From positions 120,774-184,773 of the forward strand of contig BTUW01000005.1 of the NCBI GenBank assembly GCA_045863055.1: a stretch of 64,000 nt of DNA, written 5' to 3'. Under the pieces are notes generated by a model. It had not been told where the DNA came from. It ran no database searches and was given only the letters and a program-made list of their open reading frames with translations. Positions 1-8,649 of the stretch are shown piece after piece (positions within the stretch are counted from its first letter, which is position 1; each line of letters begins with the position of its first letter). Both the position numbers and the translations under genes were made by a program. Source of the stretch: UTCHB3 sp008363265. Lineage in GTDB: Bacteria > Bacteroidota > Ignavibacteria > Ignavibacteriales > Ignavibacteriaceae.

Positions 1-913
1 TTAACTCACTCAGGAATCTTTTATCGAGGTAGCGGCCGCTCCATGTTGCAAATTCGACGGGTTCAAAATCAAAACCGAAGCTTTTCCATTGAGGTATCAT
101 CAAAGTTGATGCCCAGGGGAGGAAGCCGTCAAACTTCGAGAAGGCGCGGTCGCGGTCTTTGGGGACCGGTCGCCAGATCTCTTGGCCGTTAACTGTGTAT
201 TTCGCCCAATTCCACTGCCCCATGTGGCGATCCCAGTCGTTAACCCAGACATCGAACAGCCTCGCTGTGAGGAAAGCAGCACCGTCAACCTTCTCTTCCC
301 TTTTATCCATCAGGCGGAAGATCAGTTTTTCAGTCGAAACCACTTTCTCCGCGTTCGCGAATGGTGCTTCCTTTTCATCATCGGGGTTCACCTCCATCGT
401 ACCGGTGAGGTTTTTATACTCCTCACGAAACTCTCCAAGGATGGGATCATCGGGCATGAACCAGAGCGTGGGAGGCGCGTTCAGAATTCCGAGCGAATCC
501 ATGAAAGGGGTGAGAACAAGTGGTGCCACGGGATGTGAACCGCTGATCTGGTCTTTTATGTAATCGGCAACATAAGTATCCTGAACATCGGGGGGAAGTG
601 TAACCTCAGGGAACTTGTTGAGGGAGCGGAATTTCCACTTCTGTCCGTCTTTCCCCTTGAAATGGAGGGTTTTGGTCTGCATTCCTCCACCCCTTTTTTC
701 GGGGATCAGACCTCCCGCAAATGTTTTCAGATCAAGAACGGGCACCCGCACCGGCGTTGCCCACACTTCGCGCCACTGATCGCCGAGAAAGAACCTGCCG
801 AAACCACCCATCGAGTACTCCGCACCTGCTACAACAGTCACGGAATCCGTGGTTTGCGGGTGGACGGCAGTCATAAGGGTAAACAGCAGAAGCGCGAAAA
901 GAGTATGTTTCAA
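1..913 (-). CDS. Surface-antigen-like outer-membrane protein, N-terminal part (3' end outside window)
   Basis: The minus-strand frame stays open from about 913 to the left edge, so only the N-terminal ~304 residues are seen. The start I prefer is TTG at 913-911, because it begins a clean signal peptide (KHTLFALLLFTLMTAVHPQ); no good ribosome binding site is visible. After the signal come motifs I associate with Bacteroidota metallophosphatase/BamA-type surface antigens: RFFLGDQWREVWATPV, VPVLDL, FAGGLIPEKRGGG, then NDWDRHMGQW and PVPKDRDRAFSKFDG. The phosphatase and barrel parts that usually flank this module in that family are not visible, so the full architecture is unknown. The DWDRH and DRD motifs recall HipA/FAM20/CotH kinase-like folds, but that is only inference. 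It follows clpB on the same strand, separated by a strong terminator. Confidence 0.6.
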   Translation of the reverse strand, partial: MKHTLFALLLFTLMTAVHPQTTDSVTVVAGAEYSMGGFGRFFLGDQWREVWATPVRVPVLDLKTFAGGLIPEKRGGGMQTKTLHFKGKDGQKWKFRSLNKFPEVTLPPDVQDTYVADYIKDQISGSHPVAPLVLTPFMDSLGILNAPPTLWFMPDDPILGEFREEYKNLTGTMEVNPDDEKEAPFANAEKVVSTEKLIFRLMDKREEKVDGAAFLTARLFDVWVNDWDRHMGQWNWAKYTVNGQEIWRPVPKDRDRAFSKFDGFLPWASTLMIPQWKSFGFDFEPVEFATWSGRYLDKRFLSEL

Positions 914-962
914 CCGGAAATACCAAGTTATTAAATATGGATAGTAAATATAAGAAATGAAG

Positions 963-996
963 GTCAGAGACCGGTGAATTCTAGCCGGTCTCTGAC
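963..996 (-). terminator. Intrinsic terminator downstream of clpB
   Basis: A perfect 12-bp stem (GTCAGAGACCGG at 963-974 with CCGGTCTCTGAC at 985-996) encloses a 10-base loop. Read on the minus strand, it is followed by a T-rich stretch. It lies just after the clpB stop and separates clpB from the left-edge gene. Confidence 0.75.
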
Positions 997-1006
997 AAGG
1001 GGAATT

Positions 1007-3625
1007 TTATCCTTTGTTGAAGACGATCCTGCCGCGGTCGTCGACGGAGGCGACAATGGTGTCACCTTCGCTGAACTCACCCGCGATGAGGAGTTGCGCC
1101 AGGGGATTGATCACATACTTTTGGATCGTACGCTTCAGCGGGCGCGCGCCGTATGAAAGGTCGTAACCAAGATCGGCAAGCCAGTCTTCGGCTTCTTCCG
1201 TAATGGTAAATGCCATATCCTTGGCGGCGAGCATCGCTTTTACCGTCTCCAGCTGGATATCAACTATCCTTCTGATCTCTTTTTGGCTCAAAGGTTTGAA
1301 TAGAATTACATCATCGATCCTGTTCAGGAACTCGGGACGGATGGTCTTCCGCAGCAACTCGGAGAGCTGGACGCGCAGGCCGCCCATCATTGTATCGATA
1401 TCTTCATCATTCCCGTTGGCGAGCGCTTCCTGGATGATGTGTGAACCGAGGTTCGATGTCATAATGATGATCGTGTTCTTGAAATCAACGGTTCTTCCCT
1501 GGTTGTCGGTCAGTCTGCCGTCATCAAGCACCTGAAGGAGCACATTGAATACATCTGGGTGTGCCTTCTCGATCTCATCGAGGAGTATCACTGAATAGGG
1601 TCTTCTTCTGACCGCTTCCGTAAGCTGCCCGCCTTCTTCGTAACCGACATATCCGGGAGGAGCACCTATAAGGCGTGTGACGGAGAATTTCTCCATATAC
1701 TCCGACATGTCTATCCTGATCATCGCGTGCTCGTCATCGAAGAGAGCTTCCGCGAGGGCTTTTGCAAGCTCGGTTTTTCCGACACCGGTTGTTCCCAGGA
1801 ATATAAATGAGCCGGTGGGTTTGTTGGCATCCTGCAGGCCGGCACGTGATCTGCGAACGGCATTCGCAACGGCATAAACCGCTTCTTCCTGTCCTACCAC
1901 ACGTTTATGAAGCTGTGCCTCGAGGTTCATCAGTTTCACTCTCTCCCCTTCGAGCATTCTGGTGACGGGGATACCTGTCCAGCGGGAAACGATTTCAGCC
2001 ACATCTTCTGCCTCAACCTCTTCTTTCAGAAGGCGTTTTCCGGCCTGGATCCTGTTAAGATCAGTGGTCTCGTCGTTAAGCTTTCGTTCCATTTCAGGAA
2101 GTGTGCCGTAGCGGATCTCGGCGACTTTTGAGAGCTGCCCCTCGCGCTCGAACATTTCGGAGTCGGCGCGGAGCTTTTCGATCTGCGATTTGATCTCGCG
2201 GATGTGCTGTATCTTCTCTTTTTCGCTGTCCCAGTGGACCTTAATGCCGTTCCGCTCCTCATTCAGCTCGGCAAGTTCGCGGTTAAGGTCTTCGAGTCTT
2301 TTGATCGAGGCTTCATCCTTTTCGCGGGTGAGGGCAACTTTTTCGATCTCGAGCTGTTTGATCTTCCTTTCGAGGATGTCGAGCTCCTCAGGCATCGAGT
2401 CGATCTCCATTCTGAGGCGTGAAGCCGACTCATCGATCAGGTCGATCGCCTTGTCGGGGAGGAACCTGTCACTTATGTATCTGTTCGAAAGTTGTACAGC
2501 GGCCACGATGGCGCCGTCGGTGATCCTCACTCCGTGGTGAACTTCGTATCTCTCTTTCAGACCGCGGAGGATCGAGATCGAGTCTTCCTCATCCGGTTCC
2601 ATCACCATTACGGGCTGGAAGCGGCGCTCGAGGGCGGCATCTTTTTCGATGTATTTCTGATATTCGTCGAGGGTGGTGGCACCGATGCAGTGGAGTTCAC
2701 CCCGGGAGAGGGCAGGTTTCAGGATGTTTGCGGCATCCATTGCCCCTTCGGTTTTACCCGCGCCTACAAGAGTGTGGAGCTCATCTACAAAGAGAACTAT
2801 TCCACCGTTGGAGTTCTGCACTTCCTTGATCACAGCTTTAAGTCTCTCTTCGAACTGACCTCTGTATTGTGTGCCGGCGATCAGTGCGCCGATGTCGAGG
2901 GCCACGATCTGTTTCGATTTAATTGTTTCGGGGGCATCACCGGAGACAATACGCTGTGCTATGCCTTCGGCGATGGCAGTTTTACCCACGCCGGGTTCGC
3001 CGATAAGTACAGGGTTGTTCTTGGTTCTGCGGGAGAGCACCTGCATCACACGGCGGATCTCATCGTTCCGTCCGATAACGGGATCGAGTTTTCCGGCTCT
3101 GGCGAGGTCGTTGAGATTTCTGCCGAATTTCTGGAGTGAGGCGTAGGTATCCTCGGCATTCTGTGAGGTGACCCGGCTTCCGCCGCGGACTGTTTCAATC
3201 GCACGGGAGAGGTCGTCACCGGCAACCCCTGCGTCTTTTAACAGGCGGCCTGCATCTCCATTGTCCTCCGCCAAAGCCATCAGAAGGTGCTCGGTTGAGA
3301 CATACTCATCCTTGAGCTCGGCAGCGAGCTTCATGGAGCGGTCGAAAACTGAAGAAGTGGCGGGCGAAAGTTTCGGATCGCTAACGGCATCCCCGCTAAC
3401 CTTGGGGAGGTTATCCATCCCGGCCGAAACCTTGATGCGGAGCCGGTCGCTGTTGGCTCCTGTCCGCTGGATGAGTGAATCCGCAATACCACCTTTTTCC
3501 TCGATAAGTGCAGCGAGGAGGTGAACCGGTTCGATTATCTGATTTCCGTAACTGCCGGCTATTTCAAGAGCTTTTTGGATCGTCTCCTGAGCCTTGACAG
3601 TGAATTTATTAATATTGAAAGACAT
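1007..3625 (-). CDS. clpB: ATP-dependent chaperone ClpB
   Basis: A hexameric AAA+ disaggregase of 872 residues, the normal family length, which threads aggregated proteins through its pore with DnaK/DnaJ help. An N-terminal Clp_N repeat domain (residues about 1-145) precedes NBD1 with Walker A GEPGVGKT (209-216) and Walker B VLFVDE. A charged coiled middle domain of about 130 residues follows; it distinguishes ClpB from ClpA/ClpC. NBD2 has Walker A GTTGVGKT and the LLDEIEKAHPDV Walker B. No ClpP-binding IGL/F loop was recognised. The ATG at 3625 has a strong GGAGGAAA ribosome binding site. The 162-bp upstream gap has no CIRCE element that I can see. Transcription ends at the 963-996 hairpin. 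Confidence 0.97.
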   Translation of the reverse strand: MSFNINKFTVKAQETIQKALEIAGSYGNQIIEPVHLLAALIEEKGGIADSLIQRTGANSDRLRIKVSAGMDNLPKVSGDAVSDPKLSPATSSVFDRSMKLAAELKDEYVSTEHLLMALAEDNGDAGRLLKDAGVAGDDLSRAIETVRGGSRVTSQNAEDTYASLQKFGRNLNDLARAGKLDPVIGRNDEIRRVMQVLSRRTKNNPVLIGEPGVGKTAIAEGIAQRIVSGDAPETIKSKQIVALDIGALIAGTQYRGQFEERLKAVIKEVQNSNGGIVLFVDELHTLVGAGKTEGAMDAANILKPALSRGELHCIGATTLDEYQKYIEKDAALERRFQPVMVMEPDEEDSISILRGLKERYEVHHGVRITDGAIVAAVQLSNRYISDRFLPDKAIDLIDESASRLRMEIDSMPEELDILERKIKQLEIEKVALTREKDEASIKRLEDLNRELAELNEERNGIKVHWDSEKEKIQHIREIKSQIEKLRADSEMFEREGQLSKVAEIRYGTLPEMERKLNDETTDLNRIQAGKRLLKEEVEAEDVAEIVSRWTGIPVTRMLEGERVKLMNLEAQLHKRVVGQEEAVYAVANAVRRSRAGLQDANKPTGSFIFLGTTGVGKTELAKALAEALFDDEHAMIRIDMSEYMEKFSVTRLIGAPPGYVGYEEGGQLTEAVRRRPYSVILLDEIEKAHPDVFNVLLQVLDDGRLTDNQGRTVDFKNTIIIMTSNLGSHIIQEALANGNDEDIDTMMGGLRVQLSELLRKTIRPEFLNRIDDVILFKPLSQKEIRRIVDIQLETVKAMLAAKDMAFTITEEAEDWLADLGYDLSYGARPLKRTIQKYVINPLAQLLIAGEFSEGDTIVASVDDRGRIVFNKG

Positions 3626-3787
3626 TATATTTCCTCCAAGTTGATCCGCTGCTTCATCAGTCGAATACGGATCGCTCTAATATTGTGAATGATCTATGAA
3701 TTATGGCAAAGAGTTCAACAACCATTCTTCAAAGTGCATCCATCTTGTTTAGACAAAAAGAGGGCTTAAAAAGTTCCTGCCGGTTCT

Positions 3788-6040
3788 TCAACCGGGAAGA
3801 GTCATGGTGATCACAGTCCCCACGCCCGGTTCGCTGTGCACCTCAAGGTTACCTCCGTGCTTTTGGGCAAATTCACGTGAAAGTCCAAGACCAAGGCCTG
3901 TTCCCTTTTCTCCCGAGGTTCCGGGTTGAGATCTTACTTTCCCCATCTGAAAGAGGTTGTCAAGTATTTCCCTCTCCATGCCGGTTCCGTTGTCACGGAC
4001 AGTTATTATCGTTCTATCATCTGACCGGGTTGCAGACACTTCGACCGTGCCCCCTTCGCATGAATATTTCACAGCATTGTTCAAGAGATTCCGAAGGATG
4101 ATCCTGATCATATTATTGTCGGCCGTAACCTCGAGGCCCTCCGGGGTCCGGCAAAGAAGTTCCACTTTTTTAGCCAGGGCCTGAGGACGGTAAAGTTTGA
4201 GAACATCATTGATGACAGGAACGATATCGAATCTGACAGGATTAAACTCGAGCGTGCCGGTACGGGATGCGGAAAGGTGCAGAAGGTTTTCGACCAGCGA
4301 ATAGGTGTTGTCGGCCGTTTCCTTTAAAATTCTGATGAACTCAAGCCGCTCTGCATCGGTCATTGAGCTGTAATCGTTCATTAACAGGTCGGTATTCCCG
4401 AGGAATATCTGGAACGGACTTCTGAGGTCGTGCGATATGATCGAGAAAAGTTTGTCTTTCGATCTCCCGAGGGCTGTCAGTTCCTGATTGGCTGAAGCCA
4501 GTTCGTTGGCCTGCAGTTCGATCATCGTATTCTTTTCCGAAAGTATTTGATTGGCCAGTTCCTTTTTCCTCGAAATGCGGTAGAGGAGGAAAGCGATAAC
4601 CGCCACCAGGATCAGCAGGAGTGCTGAGGCAATAATGATCAGCTTCTGAATATCATTACGGAATATCTGCTGCTGAAGATCATCCTCGTATTTCTGGAAC
4701 CGGAACTTGTTTTTAAGTCCGATCAGCCTGCGGCTCATTTCCTCTTCCCCGATGAGTCTGGCATAGTCGAGGTGGCGCTTCAGTGTTATCAGTGACGAAT
4801 CCCGGTCGCCGTTTCTTTCATAAATTTCGCTCAGCGAACGAAAGATGCCGCTCAGGATCATTTTGTTGTTAACATCCGTGGCTGCCCGGATCCCAAGTTC
4901 AAAATACTTTTTAGCGGCATCCAGGTTACCGGTTGCAAGGTTGACATTTCCGAGGCCCTGAAGTGCTTCCGCTTCGCGCAGAATTATATTCTGTTCACGG
5001 GCGAGATCAAGCATCTGTCTGAAATACATCTCTGCAATTTCAAGGTTCTTTTGCTTCAGATAGTACTCACCCACCCCCTTCAGACCCAACATGATCCCCC
5101 GGTGGTCGTCGGTCTCCCGGTAGGTATCAAGTGACAGCTTCAGATAGAAACCTGAGGAGTCGGTGTTGATATGCTCATAAGCAGAGCCGAGACCATGATA
5201 GGCATATCCGATAACCGAAGTGTCTTTCGACCTGAATGCGTACTCCAGGCTCTCCCGGTAATAGATGATCGCTTCCTCGTGCTGGGATGTTTCACTGTAG
5301 ACTTGACCGATGTTTGAAAGGCTGATCGTAATTCCGTAGGCGTTATCGATCGATTTCTGCAAGTCGAGCGATTTCATGAAGTAGTCGAGGGCCTTGTCAT
5401 AGAGTGACCAGTTGAAATAGATCGTACCCAGGTTGTTAAGTGTGGTGGCGTGGTGGTCGTTGTTCCTGAGTTTTGCCCTGACCTCAAGTGCATTGTTAAA
5501 GTAAATAATGGCACTGTCGAACCGTGACTCCTGCCAATAAATAAACCCGATGTTATTGAGAGCCGAACCGAGGCCTGTAGAATCACCCGCGGCTTCGTAA
5601 ACTGACGTGGCGCGCTTCAAGGTTTCGATCGCGCTGCGCCTGTCCATCATCCGGAAGAGTGCCCGGCCCTTGTTTTCAATGTTTTTGCCCAGAAGGAAAC
5701 TGAGACCGTTTTCCTCGGCGAGTGTAATTGCACTGTTCAGAAGAATTATCGCTTCCTGATTCTTTTCGACCTTTATAAGGTATTCACCCTTCAGCGTAAG
5801 TGCCTTTACCATTTCTTCAGGTTCACCATCCTTTTCCGCAATATGGATAAGGGAATCGAGCAGAATTGAATATGAGGGATCGTTTTGAGGAAGTTTCTCC
5901 AGTGTTCTGTAGAGACCGGAGAAGGATTGTGAACCACCGGCATCCCCGCCTTCACCACACCCCGATAACAGGAGTATGATCAGCGGCAATGCTGTGAACA
6001 GCATAAATTTAAGCGGGTTGTTAAGCACCGGATAGTTCAA
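3788..6040 (-). CDS. TPR-containing lipoprotein sensor histidine kinase
   Basis: A 750-residue sensor kinase. It opens with a lipoprotein-type signal (lipobox LLSGC, Cys28). A long tetratricopeptide region (about 60-440, many repeats of the ALNNIGFIYW / ALQGLGNVNL kind) is followed by a transmembrane helix (about 467-487). A short coiled coil leads to a HisKA dimerisation/phosphoacceptor domain (ISHDLRSPF, His537) and a HATPase_c domain from about 642 with N-box NLLNNAVKY, G1 DNGTGM and G2 GTGLGLGL. The sensor is therefore probably a lipid-anchored periplasmic TPR array, a layout common in Bacteroidota. No response regulator is adjacent, so the partner is unknown. The first possible start is TTG at 6040; ATG at 6004 would leave a shorter signal. 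Neither has a clear ribosome binding site. Confidence 0.88.
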   Translation of the reverse strand: MNYPVLNNPLKFMLFTALPLIILLLSGCGEGGDAGGSQSFSGLYRTLEKLPQNDPSYSILLDSLIHIAEKDGEPEEMVKALTLKGEYLIKVEKNQEAIILLNSAITLAEENGLSFLLGKNIENKGRALFRMMDRRSAIETLKRATSVYEAAGDSTGLGSALNNIGFIYWQESRFDSAIIYFNNALEVRAKLRNNDHHATTLNNLGTIYFNWSLYDKALDYFMKSLDLQKSIDNAYGITISLSNIGQVYSETSQHEEAIIYYRESLEYAFRSKDTSVIGYAYHGLGSAYEHINTDSSGFYLKLSLDTYRETDDHRGIMLGLKGVGEYYLKQKNLEIAEMYFRQMLDLAREQNIILREAEALQGLGNVNLATGNLDAAKKYFELGIRAATDVNNKMILSGIFRSLSEIYERNGDRDSSLITLKRHLDYARLIGEEEMSRRLIGLKNKFRFQKYEDDLQQQIFRNDIQKLIIIASALLLILVAVIAFLLYRISRKKELANQILSEKNTMIELQANELASANQELTALGRSKDKLFSIISHDLRSPFQIFLGNTDLLMNDYSSMTDAERLEFIRILKETADNTYSLVENLLHLSASRTGTLEFNPVRFDIVPVINDVLKLYRPQALAKKVELLCRTPEGLEVTADNNMIRIILRNLLNNAVKYSCEGGTVEVSATRSDDRTIITVRDNGTGMEREILDNLFQMGKVRSQPGTSGEKGTGLGLGLSREFAQKHGGNLEVHSEPGVGTVITMTLPG

Positions 6041-6125
6041 AGTAGTAGAAATAATATTTGTGTACTGCTAAAATATTGATTTTTTTGTCTGATTAAAAAG
6101 TTTTTCGACTTTCGTTTGAGTAGTG

Positions 6126-6298
6126 GTGTATTATTTTTACACAGGATGGAGAGTGTGTTGAAATCTTTAACACCCATAACTCTTTGTTTTATAAGGAGTT
6201 AAGGGAAATCGCACGTTTTGCTGTTGAATTATTCAACAAACTCTGGTTTTCCTCTCAAATGGTGAATCGCCGTAACTTATTGTTTTACAGGTAGTTAC
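6126..6298. promoter_or_regulatory. Palindrome cluster upstream of a sigma-54 promoter (candidate enhancer sites)
   Basis: Four inverted repeats lie 20-190 bp upstream of the sigma-54 promoter: GTGTA-N7-TACAC (6126-6142), GTGTT-N9-AACAC (6155-6173), TGTTGAA-TTA-TTCAACA (6222-6238, seven-base perfect arms) and GTAACT-N15-AGTTAC (6272-6298). This is the position where enhancer-binding activators normally sit. The first two share the half-site GTGTW. Assignment to any activator is inference. The same 338-bp stretch must also carry the promoter of the divergent kinase gene; I see no gene in it. Confidence 0.45.
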
Positions 6299-6314
6299 AC
6301 GTTGCTGTGATTTT

Positions 6315-6330
6315 TTGGCACGTTATTTGC
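6315..6330 (+). promoter_or_regulatory. Sigma-54 (RpoN) promoter
   Basis: TTGGCACG-TTAT-TTGC matches the -24/-12 consensus YTGGCACG-N4-TTGCW at every informative base, with the GG and GC dinucleotides exactly 12 bp apart (6317 and 6329). Transcription should start near 6342, about 37 bases before the ATG of the small membrane protein gene. Confidence 0.85.
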
Positions 6331-6378
6331 ATATAAATAAGCAAACATGTTACACAAGAGCCCCGAGAGGAGAAAATC

Positions 6379-6543
6379 ATGGTAGTTCTGTTAGTATTAT
6401 TGACATTTGCCGTAGTGATAGCCATAGATGGATACAGGATTCACAAGAAGGCTGCGGAGCATAACATTGTTCTTGACCACGGCGGACTCGGTCTTACGAT
6501 GGCCGACGGGAAACCCGAAGACAAAGAAAAGAAAGAGAAATAA
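6379..6543 (+). CDS. Small single-pass membrane protein under sigma-54 control
   Basis: A 54-residue protein: one hydrophobic helix (residues 1-17), then a short YRIHKK basic stop-transfer, a central stretch containing LDHGGLGLTM, and a very charged KPEDKEKKEK tail. It is real by context: an AGAGGAG ribosome binding site at 6366-6372 with good spacing, a near-perfect sigma-54 promoter 50 bases upstream, and a strong hairpin terminator 33 bases after the stop, so it is a monocistronic unit. The helix should place the charged tail in the cytoplasm. I do not recognise the family. It recalls the small membrane proteins found in sigma-54 regulons (phage-shock-like or membrane-stress units), but no homologous motif is visible, so no function is assigned. 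Confidence 0.8.
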   Translation: MVVLLVLLTFAVVIAIDGYRIHKKAAEHNIVLDHGGLGLTMADGKPEDKEKKEK

Positions 6544-6575
6544 GTTTAATACCTGACTGATTAATTGATCGCATT

Positions 6576-6609
6576 GAAGCAGGGCGGAGGCCTCCCTCCT
6601 GCTTCTTTT
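6576..6609 (+). terminator. Intrinsic terminator, probably bidirectional
   Basis: An inverted repeat of 30 bases (GAAGCAGG arm at 6576-6583, CCTGCTTC arm at 6598-6605, with a GGAGGCCTCC core) is followed by TTTTAT. It ends the small membrane protein transcript and lies 13 bases beyond the stop of the deiminase gene on the other strand, so it may serve both. Confidence 0.85.
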
Positions 6610-6621
6610 ATCTAAATCAGT

Positions 6622-8640
6622 TCAGTTAGTAACTATCATTTTTCTTATCAGTGTGCCTTTACCGTTGCCTCCTTGCGGAATGGTTTCCAGCCTGTAAAAA
6701 TAAACACCCGCTGTAAGCTCCCGGGTTGGGATATCGACCCTGTGTATTCCTTTGCCCATGACAGAAACCACCGGCTTCATCACTTCTTCACCGATCGCGT
6801 TATAAACCGTCAGCGCCGCATAACTATCTTCCTTAAGCGTGAAATATACCACCGTTGACGGATCACCGGAACTCACCGGATTGGGATAATTCTGGTAAAG
6901 TTCGTACCCGAACTCCTCAACGTTCACGGAGGAGCCATTATAAATCTTAACCGTTCCGTCGTGATCGAACTGTTTCAGACGGTAATGCATCTCCCCGCTG
7001 CCCGGGGCCTTGTCGGTGAATGAATAATTGACCGTTCTGAGTGTGGTTCCGTTGCCCGGAACAAACCCCACTCTCCTCCATTCGTCCGGCTCACCCGTCT
7101 TTCTTTCCACCTCAAAGCCGCGGTTATTCAGTTCCGAGGCGGTCGACCATCGAAGCACCACATCACCATTCATGGTGTAGAGGTCAAATGATGTCAGTTC
7201 AACAGGGAGTGGAGCGTCGGTTGAAAACCGGAAGTATCCGTAGGGGGCGGTGATGGGTCTGGTGACCGTCCGCGCCTGGGTACTGATTGAAAAGTAGTAA
7301 AACACGTCCATACCCGGCTGCATTTCAGGGATGTAAGCCAGAATTGAGTCACCGGGAAGTGACTGCAGTGGTACACTGTTCCATCCCGTCAGGGTATCGG
7401 TTGTATAGTAAAGCAGTGCCTGTGTAACGGGAAGTTTGCTCTTCGCGTAAGCTTTTATTGGATAGCCCAGCCCAGGGGCGGGTTGAAGCAACTGCACACG
7501 GTCGTGAACAATATGTATCTGATCTTTTATCCCGGTTTCTTTGGTTATGCAGTGAATCGCTCCGCTGGCGGGAATAATTGAGTTTGAATTTATCCCCACG
7601 ACCTTGTATCCGGGAAGTGCCTCGCGGTAGATCCTCAGCGCGGTGGTGTCGTACCGTACGTCATAGGTTGGAACAATAACCGTTCTATTCACAAAAACTG
7701 AGTTGGTGAAGGTGCGGTAGTCACCACCCTGACTTGGATACCTGTTCAGATTATCAGGCGGCATTGGAATGCGGACAACCTTATATGGTCTGCCGAACGG
7801 TGAGAGAAAATTGTTCCTCACATACTGAAGGTTCAGCTCTATCTGCGGGCCGTCGGAAACCCCCTGCGGGTACTCACCAACGAGGAGGGTTTCTTCATCG
7901 AGGAGTTTCATATGCATGTCGATGTGGTGTATCCCGTCATAAGGGAGCACATCCATTTTGATGTAACGGTTGATCCCCATGAAGGATGACATTATCGCAT
8001 TTATTTGCGCCTCGGTTTTGGATGAATTTTCGCTAAGAATAAGCTTCGATGAAAAGCCGGTACCGAGACCATCGGCCATGAAGTTTCCACCTGTGGCTAC
8101 AAATCTGTAAGGCTCAAGAGTGGTTTCGTGCAGCACGGCACCGTAACGGTTGGCGAACGCCTGCGGGCTGGCGTCGTCGCTGGGTCGTGGGCGGTTGTAA
8201 ACCCAGTCGACCAAAAGGAGTGAATCAACCCCGCCGCCATAGACGGTCCAGGGACCGTAGTCCCTGACCCAGATCGAGTTGAAAGGCGCGAGGATGAAAT
8301 TCAGGTTGTTAAGCGGCACGCCGCCCTGGGTCAGGTAACTTTTCACACTGTTCGAGTCGGAGCAGATAATATATACCGGAACTTCCTCTTGCGCGTGATC
8401 AACTATCTGTCTGAGGATCGACTGATAACTTGTCCATGTAATTATCAACCCGCCGAGGGTTTCCCACTCGGCCATTGTTCTTACCGGGAACGAAGGGGGT
8501 GACTGCACACCTTCTGTTGAAGATGGGAAAACATAGGTCTTCATCTGCTCCTTCTCTTCGGGGGTCAGGCCTTTGGGAAGATCCTGAGCCAGAGCGGCAA
8601 ATGAGAGAAGGAGGAGAAAAAATGAAAAGGGCTTGGTCAA
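6622..8640 (-). CDS. Secreted peptidylarginine/agmatine deiminase with T9SS sorting domain
   Basis: A 672-residue secreted guanidino-group hydrolase of the Porphyromonas-type peptidylarginine deiminase family, which turns arginine residues or agmatine into citrulline-type products plus ammonia. Signal peptide at residues 1-18. Catalytic residues appear in order: Asp127 (WVRDYGPW), GGNFMADG (184-191), His239/Asp241 (HHIDMHMK), Asn313 (FTNSV) and Cys364 (AIHCITKE), so the enzyme looks intact. A beta-sandwich-like region (about 375-480) precedes a C-terminal domain with YQNYPNPV and the terminal VYFYRLE...RKMIVTN pattern of T9SS cargo. The start is TTG at 8640 with AGGAG next to the stop of the preceding REC-PP2C gene, only 9 bp away, so it is probably the last cistron of the chemosensory operon. 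Confidence 0.88.
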   Translation of the reverse strand: MTKPFSFFLLLLSFAALAQDLPKGLTPEEKEQMKTYVFPSSTEGVQSPPSFPVRTMAEWETLGGLIITWTSYQSILRQIVDHAQEEVPVYIICSDSNSVKSYLTQGGVPLNNLNFILAPFNSIWVRDYGPWTVYGGGVDSLLLVDWVYNRPRPSDDASPQAFANRYGAVLHETTLEPYRFVATGGNFMADGLGTGFSSKLILSENSSKTEAQINAIMSSFMGINRYIKMDVLPYDGIHHIDMHMKLLDEETLLVGEYPQGVSDGPQIELNLQYVRNNFLSPFGRPYKVVRIPMPPDNLNRYPSQGGDYRTFTNSVFVNRTVIVPTYDVRYDTTALRIYREALPGYKVVGINSNSIIPASGAIHCITKETGIKDQIHIVHDRVQLLQPAPGLGYPIKAYAKSKLPVTQALLYYTTDTLTGWNSVPLQSLPGDSILAYIPEMQPGMDVFYYFSISTQARTVTRPITAPYGYFRFSTDAPLPVELTSFDLYTMNGDVVLRWSTASELNNRGFEVERKTGEPDEWRRVGFVPGNGTTLRTVNYSFTDKAPGSGEMHYRLKQFDHDGTVKIYNGSSVNVEEFGYELYQNYPNPVSSGDPSTVVYFTLKEDSYAALTVYNAIGEEVMKPVVSVMGKGIHRVDIPTRELTAGVYFYRLETIPQGGNGKGTLIRKMIVTN

Positions 8641-8649
8641 ACAGTCTCC

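Noticed and set aside
182..563. Plus-strand ORFs of 118-134 codons opposite the left-edge gene
   Set aside because: They are antisense to a frame that encodes a recognisable protein, have no ribosome binding site and show no family features.
3626..3787. CIRCE or sigma-32 site before clpB
   Set aside because: No TTAGCACTC/GAGTGCTAA pair and no CTTGAAA-type -35 at a sensible distance.
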